Assembly (NCBI RefSeq): GCF_000374565.1
Contig: NZ_KB894700.1
Location: 1 to 34,385, forward strand
Reading direction: 5' to 3'
DNA: 34,385 bases
Origin: Siminovitchia fordii DSM 16014 = CIP 108821
Lineage (GTDB): Bacteria; Bacillota; Bacilli; Bacillales; Bacillaceae_C
Below, one piece after another: positions 26,156 to 33,544 of this stretch. Under the pieces are notes generated by a model, which saw only the letters and a program-made list of their open reading frames with translations, searched no databases and had not been told where the DNA came from. Made by a program: the position numbers and the translations under genes. The first letter of the stretch is position 1; every line of letters begins with the position of its first letter.

Positions 26156-27551
26156 TTAATACCCCTCCAAGATTTTTTTTGGAATAACGATAATCTCCAA
26201 AACTATATTTTTTTAGAAATAATTTCGTCAATCCATAATAAACAAGTGCTGAGACGATTATTGCAGGTAATGTAGCTCCAAGAGCATTAAACAAAGTTAT
26301 CCCAAAAGAACTAGTAATAAATGTAAACCCTGTCATCCAACCGCCCAGGAATAGCCAAACAATCATACCAACGATTTGTGAAAAAATAGCAATAGGATTA
26401 AATCCCTTAAAATACTTATAAGGTCCTTCTTTGTCAAAGCAAGCTTTTACATTAATTTTTTGTTTTCTTAATAAGAAATAATCAATTAATATAATTGCCC
26501 AATATGGTCCTGCTAACATAGCTCCAAAAATCAAAATAAAATCAAAAGCTTCGCGCAGTGAACCGATGAAGATAAATGGCAATGCTGGTAATGCGATTAA
26601 AACGGTAACAAATCTAAAATTTAAATTTGGAAATACAGTCAATAGAGACATAGCTCCAGAATATATTAATATAGTAATCGTTGTAATCGTACCAGCAATA
26701 ATACAGATAAATGCCATAACGCTTAAATTAAGTTCAAGCATCCATAGTGTTGGATCTACTTCACCTGTCAATATTGTAGCCATTCCACCCACAATTCCAA
26801 GCAACATCCCTGCTAAAGCTAAACCAATATATGTTCCCCAAACACCACCCCTTTCAGTTTTAGCCATACGGTTCCAAGAACCTATATATTGCAGCCACAC
26901 AACTGCGTATGCAAATATGGCTTCGAATGCAAATATCCAACTTGTCTCTCGCGTTGCTTTAAAGCTTAACAGCGCTGCAAGATTCTCAGCACTTAACAGT
27001 TTTATTAACATATAAATGCTAAAAGCTAGCATAATAGGTACGGTTATATTTGATAGTTTAAAGCCTATTTTTGGATCAATAAGTAATAGAATTATAGGAA
27101 TTATAATTCCACCTACGATTGCATAAGCATAATACTCTCCTGCAAAACCGCTGGAACCCGTTAAAATAGTAACAGACAATTCTCCAGCTGATCCCATCAG
27201 AGACGATAAAATTCCTGTCCATCCAATGGTAATAGCTAGAATTAGAAAGACACCGAATACTGAACCATAATATCCAAACGCCGGTCTATGAGAGACGATT
27301 TCATCGATACCATATTTAACATTTTTTTGCGCTGACCATGCACAAATAGTATATGCAGCTAAATTTCCGACAATAGTCATGATCACCGCTGGGATGAATC
27401 CTAATGATTCTGAATAAGTACTCCCTAATACAAATGAAGCTAATATAATATTTCCCCCTGCATATAGCCAAAACATTGTTATTGGTCCAGCATGTCTAGC
27501 TTTTGATGGAATAGGAAAAACGCTGCTAGAGTAATCCGCTCTATCTTTAAT
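26142..27551 (-). CDS. NCS1-family permease with a likely ATT start
   Basis: A membrane permease of the nucleobase-cation-symport-1 family (about 12 segments), importing a nitrogen compound for ureohydrolase B. The first standard start codon (ATG at 27476) would begin inside TM1 (MFWLYAGGNIILASFVLG) and drop the conserved cytoplasmic N-terminus. In frame upstream lies DYSSSVFPIPSKARHAGP, which matches the usual NCS1 lead-in (acidic-aromatic, Pro, then Arg before TM1). No ATG, GTG or TTG exists there; an ATT at 27551 sits six bases after GGGAGGAG. With that start the protein has 469 residues, normal for the family. The start is inferred from homology pattern and spacing. Confidence 0.82.
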   Translation of the reverse strand: MKDRADYSSSVFPIPSKARHAGPITMFWLYAGGNIILASFVLGSTYSESLGFIPAVIMTIVGNLAAYTICAWSAQKNVKYGIDEIVSHRPAFGYYGSVFGVFLILAITIGWTGILSSLMGSAGELSVTILTGSSGFAGEYYAYAIVGGIIIPIILLLIDPKIGFKLSNITVPIMLAFSIYMLIKLLSAENLAALLSFKATRETSWIFAFEAIFAYAVVWLQYIGSWNRMAKTERGGVWGTYIGLALAGMLLGIVGGMATILTGEVDPTLWMLELNLSVMAFICIIAGTITTITILIYSGAMSLLTVFPNLNFRFVTVLIALPALPFIFIGSLREAFDFILIFGAMLAGPYWAIILIDYFLLRKQKINVKACFDKEGPYKYFKGFNPIAIFSQIVGMIVWLFLGGWMTGFTFITSSFGITLFNALGATLPAIIVSALVYYGLTKLFLKKYSFGDYRYSKKNLGGVLNEIK

Positions 27552-27581
27552 CTTGTTCTCCTCCCTTGCTTTATTTATTTT

Positions 27582-27738
27582 TTAATAAACGATGTAATAC
27601 CAGATAGAAAATACAAAAAGTGGCAGTATGCCGATTCCAACAAGTAACCAATGATCAACTTTTCTTATATCGTTTACTACATCATCTTCATCATTTCCCC
27701 ATTCATTAGCGTCTAGAAGTTTTTTTAATAGCAGCCAT
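27582..27738 (-). pseudogene. Frameshifted small membrane protein ahead of the NCS1 gene
   Basis: An ATG at 27738 follows GGGGGAGG with ideal spacing but reads only ten codons before TAA. If one A of the seven-A run (27720-27726 as T on the plus strand) is skipped, it reads on as KLLDANEWGNDEDDVVNDIR, KVDHWLLVGIGILPLFVF and SIWYYIVY, to a TAA 30 bases before the permease start. The product would have ~51 residues: an acidic head and one membrane segment. It resembles the small partners found beside secondary transporters. The extra A may be a mutation, a sequencing error, or a site of slippage. Confidence 0.65.
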
Positions 27739-27908
27739 ATATGCCTCCCCCTTACCTAAATAATCTGAATTTTAATTTTAAACAGATTGTATACGTAATT
27801 TTAAGCATTCCTACTAAATGATAGCCCTTTCTTTTTATGTAGAAAAAAATTAAAAGTTACATAAAATCTTCCTCCTTTAACTCTATTTTCAACGTTGTTA
27901 TTCTTGTA

Positions 27909-27948
27909 ATCTATTTTAGCTAACTTATATTAGTTAGCTAAAATAGAT
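27909..27948. promoter_or_regulatory. 40-bp perfect palindrome, probable TetR operator 1
   Basis: Two 17-base arms (ATCTATTTTAGCTAACT and its complement) flank the centre TATATT. The core CTAACT-N6-AGTTAG (27920-27937) is repeated at 27993-28010. It lies downstream of the -10 of the leftward promoter, where a bound repressor would block transcription of the NCS1 operon. Confidence 0.8.
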
Positions 27949-27963
27949 AATGTTGTATGATAG

Positions 27964-27992
27964 AGTATAGCATGATGATTTTTAGTTGTAAA
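27964..27992 (-). promoter_or_regulatory. Sigma-A promoter of the NCS1-ureohydrolase operon
   Basis: On the minus strand TTTACA (27992-27987) and TATACT (27969-27964) are separated by exactly 17 bases. The promoter is bracketed by two copies of the CTAACT-N6-AGTTAG palindrome, one abutting the -35 and one after the -10. This architecture suggests tight repression by the divergent TetR regulator. Confidence 0.75.
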
Positions 27993-28010
27993 CTAACTAT
28001 TATTAGTTAG
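27993..28010. promoter_or_regulatory. Probable TetR operator 2
   Basis: CTAACT-ATTATT-AGTTAG has the same half-sites and six-base spacer as the core of the palindrome at 27909-27948. It abuts the -35 of the leftward promoter. A looser version, CCTAA-TGTTTG-TTAGG (28148-28163), lies just ahead of the TetR gene itself and may serve autoregulation. Confidence 0.75.
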
Positions 28011-28206
28011 TTATATTGCAAATAAATAATAGATGGAATGACTAATGAACTATGACATCCGATTATATTAGGCTTTTGCATGAGAAAAGTATACCAATGT
28101 CATTTAAAAAAGAAAAGATTTAATTTTAATTCTTTTATATTTTTATACCTAATGTTTGTTAGGCAGGGCAATATTATTTATAATAAATGAAGAGGAGGAT
28201 CAATTG

Positions 28207-28788
28207 ATGAGCCAAACAGTTAACAAAATAAAGAAAACAGCATTATTTTACATTTCTAAATATGGTTATGAAGGGACTACTCTTAAGGATATCGCTCAAA
28301 AAGTAGGTATTAAAACACCTTCCATTTATTCTCACTTCAATTCTAAGGAGCAACTTTTCCTTAGTATTATAAAAGATTTAAAATTAAAAGAACGCGAATC
28401 ATTAATGAAACTAGTTTTAGCACTTAGGAAAAAACCGATTGATGAAGTCATTAAAGCTTTTTTTTATTTTTACACAGATTCAAATAATATTGCTTCTTGG
28501 CAGATTATTTTAAAGCAAATATTAATGCATCCTCCGGCCTCCCTACTTCAAACTTTAAGAAAGGACTTTGAAGAATTAGAAAAAGAAATTTCAATTCAAT
28601 TGTCCGAGTTTTTCCAGATTGGAAGAGAAGAAGGGTGGATTAAAAATGAGGATACAGAACAACTGATTTCACTTTTTTTCACTCTCATTGACGGCTTATT
28701 AGTTGAACAAAATCTATATGACAGTGAAAAATATGAACAAAGAAGAGAAGAAGTTTGGAATTTATACCGAGATTTTATTTCTCAATAA
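28207..28788 (+). CDS. TetR/AcrR-family transcriptional regulator
   Basis: A 193-residue repressor. Residues ~8-55 form the TetR DNA-binding domain (ALFYISKYGYEGTTLKDIAQ, then KVGIKTPSIYSHFNSKEQLF); the rest is the helical ligand-binding and dimer domain, which varies between members. I start it at ATG 28207, eight bases after GGAGG, rather than at the longer frame from 28156. It diverges from the NCS1-ureohydrolase operon, and two matching palindromes lie between them, so it is their likely repressor. The inducer is probably the transported compound. Confidence 0.9.
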   Translation: MSQTVNKIKKTALFYISKYGYEGTTLKDIAQKVGIKTPSIYSHFNSKEQLFLSIIKDLKLKERESLMKLVLALRKKPIDEVIKAFFYFYTDSNNIASWQIILKQILMHPPASLLQTLRKDFEELEKEISIQLSEFFQIGREEGWIKNEDTEQLISLFFTLIDGLLVEQNLYDSEKYEQRREEVWNLYRDFISQ

Positions 28789-28849
28789 TTTTTATATAAG
28801 AACGATTTAAAGAGATTTTTTACATTAATATTTTTTTATCAAGAAATAA

Positions 28850-28875
28850 GCCTCTCCATCTTTTTTGGGAGAGGC
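28850..28875. terminator. Convergent terminator between TetR and symporter operon
   Basis: GCCTCTCC (28850-28857) pairs perfectly with GGAGAGGC (28868-28875). Leftwards it is followed by TTATTTCTTG and rightwards by CCTATTT. It closes both the TetR gene and the convergent symporter operon. Confidence 0.75.
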
Positions 28876-28927
28876 CCTATTTAATTTCCTTTTTAAACGT
28901 TTTAAGGAAGAGCTTCCAACTGACTCA

Positions 28928-29119
28928 TTAATACTTCCAACTAAGGAAAAGATCCATCTTTTTTCTATCATATGTTAACTGAAGGTCTTCACTTACCCCA
29001 AGTGTTTCCGCTGTTGATTTAGAGATTTCTATCATGACACCCGATTCATTGATGACCGCAAACTTTTTGGAGTGAAAGTTGCCAATGTAACTTGAGGAGA
29101 GAGAGATTACATCACTCAC
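28928..29119 (-). CDS. Unrecognised 63-residue protein after the symporter
   Basis: A GTG frame starting ten bases after the symporter stop. The product (SLSSSYIGNFHSKKFAVINE, SGVMIEISKSTAETLGVSED, LQLTYDRKKMDLFLSWKY) is soluble and looks like a compact beta-rich domain reminiscent of small AbrB-like or ligand-binding folds, but I cannot name a family. The ribosome binding site is weak (AGAG), which suggests translational coupling to the symporter. Last gene of its operon, ending at a terminator. Confidence 0.6.
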   Translation of the reverse strand: MSDVISLSSSYIGNFHSKKFAVINESGVMIEISKSTAETLGVSEDLQLTYDRKKMDLFLSWKY

Positions 29120-29129
29120 TGCTCTATGA

Positions 29130-30590
29130 TTATTTTGCTGACGAAGTTACATCGGCAGGTACATTTACAGCCGGATCCTCCATATCTTTCATGGAAAAAT
29201 AATATGCGGTAACATCTTCATCGTTGGAATGCTTTGTTAACAGGCTTATTACAGCCAAAACTACAAAAGATACAACTAAGCCCGGAACAATCTCATGCAA
29301 ACCGAAAGGCCTGCCTGCGAAATTCCAAGCAAAAGCAAATAGTAAAGAAATAATAATACTGGCTTGTACACCCGTTTTAGTCGCACGTTTCCAAAACATT
29401 GCTGCCATGACGGGCATGACCAAGGAAACGGCTGTTAAGGAAAGTGCATAAGTGTAGATCACAATGATATTTTTAATAAACAAAGCTACTCCAAGCCCGA
29501 TAAAAGCCATTACTGCTACCGAAATCCTTGAAATATTCAATACTTGTTTATCAGTCGCATTGGGTGCCACCCATTTTCGGTAGATATCATTCGATATATT
29601 GGTAGCTCCACTCAGCAAAAACGAAGTGGCACCCGTAAGCACTGCTGCAAACAATGAAATCATAAACAACCCGCCTATAGCAGGGTGAGCCACCAAAGTC
29701 ATAAATTGTGTGTAAACAAGGTCTTCCGGAGTACCAGCCGGCAATACCAGCTTGGCCATAATTCCAATCGGTATTGCAAATAAACCTATTAGCCCACAAA
29801 CGATATATCCTACTGTGACAGCGCGCACAGCAATTTTTTCCGTCTTTGCAGCAGAAAAACGCTGCCAGGTTGTTTGCCAAACAAGATAAAATGGACCAAA
29901 AATAACCATGTAATTAAACAACTCTGTTTTGTTAAGAGAAAAAAAGCTTAAAAATTCAGAAGGTGTTTCTTGAATAAAAGTATCCATACCGCCCACGTAA
30001 TTTAATCCCATAAAGAATAAAACAATTACACCAAGCAAGATCAAAATCGACTGGACAGCATCAGTCCAAGCAACACTCGGAAGACCTCCCATCAATGTAA
30101 ACAGGACGCATACGATAAATCCGAATAACATGGCCCATGTTAAAGGCATCCCTACAATAGTAGTAAGAATCGATCCCATCCCTACTATCTGCATACCGAA
30201 GGTCGGAGTCATATACAACAAGCTAATAACAAGAGCAGGTATCAGTCCTGTTGCTTTTCCAAATCTGCGTACAAATAAATCGGGGATTGTATAGAGCTTT
30301 AATTTTCGTATTGTTTTTCCAAGAACAAGCGCCAAAATAATGGAGACAAAAACATATGGGATATTTCCTGTAAAGTAGGACATCCCCATTGTAAAACCTT
30401 TACCGGCTGCCCCAATAACAGCTGCGGCCCCTAATGCAGTCGCTATAATGCTTCCCGCAATAGGAAAAAAACCCAGACTGAAATCAGCCATGACATAATC
30501 ATCCGCAGACTTGATTTTCCTGGAGTAATAAACACTAACCGCTGTAATTCCTACAATAAATGCTACTAACCATACAATCCACCAATTCAT
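29130..30590 (-). CDS. Sodium:solute symporter (SSS family), second copy
   Basis: A 486-residue symporter with about 13 membrane segments. Family marks are KSADDYVMADFSLG after TM1, LMGGLPSVAWTDAVQSILIL in the middle and LFAAVLTGATSFLLSGATNI near the sodium-binding segment. It is clearly different from the symporter at 19095, so not a recent duplicate. GGAGTGAGGT precedes the ATG. A 16-codon ORF ends exactly at its start, and a 63-residue gene follows it. No enzyme is cotranscribed, so the substrate is open. Confidence 0.92.
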   Translation of the reverse strand: MNWWIVWLVAFIVGITAVSVYYSRKIKSADDYVMADFSLGFFPIAGSIIATALGAAAVIGAAGKGFTMGMSYFTGNIPYVFVSIILALVLGKTIRKLKLYTIPDLFVRRFGKATGLIPALVISLLYMTPTFGMQIVGMGSILTTIVGMPLTWAMLFGFIVCVLFTLMGGLPSVAWTDAVQSILILLGVIVLFFMGLNYVGGMDTFIQETPSEFLSFFSLNKTELFNYMVIFGPFYLVWQTTWQRFSAAKTEKIAVRAVTVGYIVCGLIGLFAIPIGIMAKLVLPAGTPEDLVYTQFMTLVAHPAIGGLFMISLFAAVLTGATSFLLSGATNISNDIYRKWVAPNATDKQVLNISRISVAVMAFIGLGVALFIKNIIVIYTYALSLTAVSLVMPVMAAMFWKRATKTGVQASIIISLLFAFAWNFAGRPFGLHEIVPGLVVSFVVLAVISLLTKHSNDEDVTAYYFSMKDMEDPAVNVPADVTSSAK

Positions 30591-30641
30591 TTACCTCACT
30601 CCAATTGTTAAAAATTTATTGGCCATGCGGATTTTAATCAT
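30591..30641 (-). CDS. 16-codon ORF abutting the symporter start
   Basis: ATG ATT AAA ATC CGC begins four bases after AAAGGGGG and ends with TAA directly followed, with no gap, by the symporter ATG. The peptide reads MIKIRMANKFLTIGVR. It could be a leader peptide that couples translation, or the last trace of a small partner protein like the DUF3311 gene at 18841. Too short to be certain. Confidence 0.35.
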   Translation of the reverse strand: MIKIRMANKFLTIGVR

Positions 30642-30682
30642 CAGACCCCCTTTCTTGGAAGTTTGATATAATTTTGTATTAA

Positions 30683-30715
30683 ATTCTATTTTCTTTTGTT
30701 TGATTAGTCAATCAA
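30683..30715 (-). promoter_or_regulatory. Sigma-A promoter with overlapping palindrome, symporter operon
   Basis: On the minus strand TTGACT (30711-30706) and TAGAAT (30688-30683) are separated by exactly 17 bases. The -35 lies inside a perfect palindrome, TTGATT-AGTC-AATCAA (30700-30715), a likely repressor site. No regulator gene adjoins, so the controlling protein is unknown. The rest of 30716-30959 holds no gene I can support. Confidence 0.7.
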
Positions 30716-30959
30716 TTCCGTTAAATCTGATAATAAAAATATACAATCCATTATATTGTTTCTTTAAATAACTCTAATATCAGTTATAAATAGATAGACT
30801 AAGCATCTCGTGAATGGAGGGAGTAATGTTCGATTATGGATCATAGCAAACACTGCAAGAGTTTCTACATATGGCTATCAAAATTTTCTTACAGATGGTA
30901 ATGTTTAATTAGATTCATCATTTCAAATGAAAAGCCACTATGAATCGGGGGTATTCACT

Positions 30960-31484
30960 TTGAAACGGATATTTTTCTTGATTGCGGTTTCTGCAAGTGT
31001 ATTGCTTCTTGCTGGTTATGGAGGTTTCCAATACTTAATAAACAAACAGGAGAAAGAAAACATCGAGGTGAAGGAAAAAGCAAAGGCTGTAGGTGTTACA
31101 GAAGAAGAATTTATTGAACAAACGCAACAAATTGAAGGAATAAGCTACAAGGTTGATCTTGATGAAAACTCTACTCAAGAAGAAGTGATTGATGTGATGC
31201 ACAAAATGACGCATCAGAAGGTGAGAGCCGAGCAGAAATGGGGAGCGATTCCAATGATCCCTGAAACGATTCACGACGTTTACGAAATCGTTTCTACAAG
31301 CAATTTTGACAGAAAAGAGGACCTCCTTGACATCCTCGAAAGATGGAAAAATGAGGACTTCTCGAAAGCTGATAAAGATCACAACTATATTTGGACCTAC
31401 CAAGGCGGTACAGTCGGCAAGGCATTTGGAGTTATGTCTCAGAGTGAGGAAGCAGTATTTATCAAAAATAATTTTAAAAACTAA
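30960..31484 (+). CDS. DUF6241-type membrane-anchored protein
   Basis: A 174-residue protein starting at TTG 30960, eight bases after GGGGG. Residues ~3-22 form one membrane segment or uncleaved signal (RIFFLIAVSASVLLLAGYGG). A short charged stretch then leads into an exterior domain (DENSTQEEVIDVMHKMTHQK, then FDRKEDLLDILERWKNEDFS) that resembles the DUF6241 family of Bacillus proteins of unknown role. It stands alone. Function not assignable. Confidence 0.75.
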   Translation: MKRIFFLIAVSASVLLLAGYGGFQYLINKQEKENIEVKEKAKAVGVTEEEFIEQTQQIEGISYKVDLDENSTQEEVIDVMHKMTHQKVRAEQKWGAIPMIPETIHDVYEIVSTSNFDRKEDLLDILERWKNEDFSKADKDHNYIWTYQGGTVGKAFGVMSQSEEAVFIKNNFKN

Positions 31485-31676
31485 AATGCTTTTGAATTAA
31501 CATCATAAATATGGTAACTGCTATAAACAAAAAACAGCAGTCCTCCTTTGAGGGCAGCGCCTTTTTATACTAAAACCGTTGATTTATAGGCTTCCTTCCT
31601 GGAGCATGAACAGCTCATGGTATCCTTCTGCTGCCAAAGATATCACACACAGATAAAGAGAGGGGCTGACCAAAAG

Positions 31677-33395
31677 TTGGTACGCCAATTTTTTTCTTAC
31701 TATAAACCACACCGAAGGTTATTTATTGTAGACTTTACCAGTGCGGTCATCGTTGCCATTCTCGAATTGGCCTTTCCAATTGCAGTGCAAAGGTTTATTG
31801 ACCAACTGCTTCCAACCGGGAACTGGTCCATGATTGTTACAGTCAGTTTTTTACTATTATTAGTCTACCTATTAAGTACCTTTTTGCACTATATCGTAGG
31901 GTATCTGGGACATAAATTAGGCATTAATATCGAAACGGATATGCGTCAAGAGCTTTTTTATCATGTTCAAAAGCAGTCCTTTCGATTTTTTGATAATACA
32001 AAGACTGGCAATATCATGAGCCGGATCAGTAATGACCTCTTTGAAATTGGGGAACTTGCTCACCATGGTCCGGAAGATTTTTTCATTGCCATTATGACTT
32101 TTGTAGGTACTTTTTTTATCATGTTTTCAATCAACATGAAACTCGCCTTGGTCACTATTTTCATTGTACCGTTCCTTGTTTGGGTCATCACCTTTTGCAA
32201 TGTTCGCATGAACAGAGCTTGGGGACAGATGTATACGAAGATAGCCGATATCAATGCACGTGTTGAAGACAGTGTTTCCGGCGCCAGAGTGGTACAATCA
32301 TTCACAAATGAACAATTTGAGCAAGAGCGCTTTGACAAGAACAACAAGAATTTCCGCAAGGCAAAATTGGCTGCCTATAAAGTGATGGCCTTTACCACAT
32401 CCAACATTTATATGATGACACGATTTGTGACTCTTGTCGTGTTGGTATTTGGTGCCTGGCTGACTTTCCAAAAAGAGTTATCGTATGGCGAATTAGTCAG
32501 TTTTGTTTTGTATGTCAATGTACTGATGAAACCTGTCGATAAAATCAGTGCCCTAATGGAGCTTTATCCTCGTGGAATGGCGGGGTTCAAACGATTCCTC
32601 GATTTGATCGCCCAACAGCCGGACATTCAGGATAAAAAGAATGCTATCGTTGCTCCTGCTTTTCATGGAAATATAAGGTTTGATGATGTCCACTTTCAAT
32701 ACGATCCGCAGCAGCCTGTGCTGCAAGGGATCGACTTGTCCATTAAAGCAGGTGAGACCGTTGCCTTTGTAGGACCTTCAGGCGCTGGAAAATCGACAAT
32801 TTGTTCACTGATCCCCCGTTTTTATGATGTAAATCATGGGAAGATAACAATTGATCACTTGGATATACGAGATGTAACAAAACATTCTCTTCGATCACAA
32901 ATCGGGATTGTCCAACAAGATGTATTTCTATTTGCGGGAACCATTCGAGAAAATATTGCCTATGGGAACTTAAACGCAACCGAAGAAGAAATTCATGAAG
33001 CAGCAAGACGAGCCCACCTGGAATCATTTATTCATACATTACCGCAAAAGTATGATACTGAAGTTGGAGAAAGGGGATTGAAACTGTCCGGAGGCCAGAA
33101 GCAACGAATCGCCATCGCCCGGACATTTTTAAAAAATCCGCCTATCTTGATTTTAGACGAAGCGACTTCCGCCCTTGATACAGAATCAGAAAAAATCATT
33201 CAGAGCGCGTTAAATGAACTAGCTCAAAACCGAACAACATTGATTATAGCTCACCGTTTGGCTACCATCCGCAATGCGGACAGAATTATCGTTGTCACCG
33301 AAGACGGGATTGCCGAACAAGGAAGCTATGAAGAACTGCTCCGGCTTGATGGCATATTTGCCAAGCTTCATCATATTCAATATGAGCGTGTGTAA
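31677..33395 (+). CDS. ABC transporter, fused permease/ATPase (YwjA-like exporter)
   Basis: A 572-residue half-transporter working as a homodimer. The N-terminal ~310 residues hold six membrane helices (exporter type 1), with the coupling segment FFDNTKTGNIMSRISNDLFE. The C-terminal ATPase has Walker A GPSGAGKSTICSL, signature [12 protein letters not shown], Walker B ILILDEATSALD and the H-loop IIAHRLATI. It most resembles Bacillus YwjA-like lipid or drug exporters. I prefer the TTG at 31677 (LVRQFFSYYKPHR) over the upstream frame from 31617, whose first 20 residues look random; GAGAGGGG lies 11 bases ahead. It ends at a strong terminator. Confidence 0.92.
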   Translation: MVRQFFSYYKPHRRLFIVDFTSAVIVAILELAFPIAVQRFIDQLLPTGNWSMIVTVSFLLLLVYLLSTFLHYIVGYLGHKLGINIETDMRQELFYHVQKQSFRFFDNTKTGNIMSRISNDLFEIGELAHHGPEDFFIAIMTFVGTFFIMFSINMKLALVTIFIVPFLVWVITFCNVRMNRAWGQMYTKIADINARVEDSVSGARVVQSFTNEQFEQERFDKNNKNFRKAKLAAYKVMAFTTSNIYMMTRFVTLVVLVFGAWLTFQKELSYGELVSFVLYVNVLMKPVDKISALMELYPRGMAGFKRFLDLIAQQPDIQDKKNAIVAPAFHGNIRFDDVHFQYDPQQPVLQGIDLSIKAGETVAFVGPSGAGKSTICSLIPRFYDVNHGKITIDHLDIRDVTKHSLRSQIGIVQQDVFLFAGTIRENIAYGNLNATEEEIHEAARRAHLESFIHTLPQKYDTEVGERGLKLSGGQKQRIAIARTFLKNPPILILDEATSALDTESEKIIQSALNELAQNRTTLIIAHRLATIRNADRIIVVTEDGIAEQGSYEELLRLDGIFAKLHHIQYERV

Positions 33396-33432
33396 AAATA
33401 TTTTTTTATATGTGTGTTTATAGAACTGAAGA

Positions 33433-33474
33433 GGCCGACGAGAAAATCTGTGGGAAACGATTCTCTCGTCGGCC
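33433..33474 (+). terminator. Terminator after the ABC exporter
   Basis: GGCCGACGAGA pairs perfectly with TCTCGTCGGCC (11 bp) around a 20-base loop, followed by ATTTTAAA. It lies 38 bases past the stop codon. Confidence 0.85.
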
Positions 33475-33544
33475 ATTTTAAATTAGGAGACGGGGGCCGA
33501 GATTTTCTCTTAACTTCGAAGTTGGTGTGGGATTAGTGACCGGT

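Noticed and set aside
26566-27015. Plus-strand ORF of 149 codons
   Set aside because: It is antisense to the NCS1 permease; its hydrophobic and Asn/Ile/Pro-rich composition is the usual shadow of membrane-protein codons.
27740-28155. Guanidine riboswitch upstream of the ureohydrolase B operon
   Set aside because: I looked for ACGR-loop hairpin pairs or a ykkC-like fold and saw only AT-rich operator palindromes; the promoter lies between them.
30820-30925. Small ORF after GGAGGGAG at about 30827
   Set aside because: The frame stops after six codons; the following frames look weakly protein-like but too short to support as a gene or remnant.
31035-31403. Minus-strand ORF of 122 codons
   Set aside because: It is the shadow of the DUF6241 gene, Phe-rich because the opposite strand is Lys/Glu-rich.
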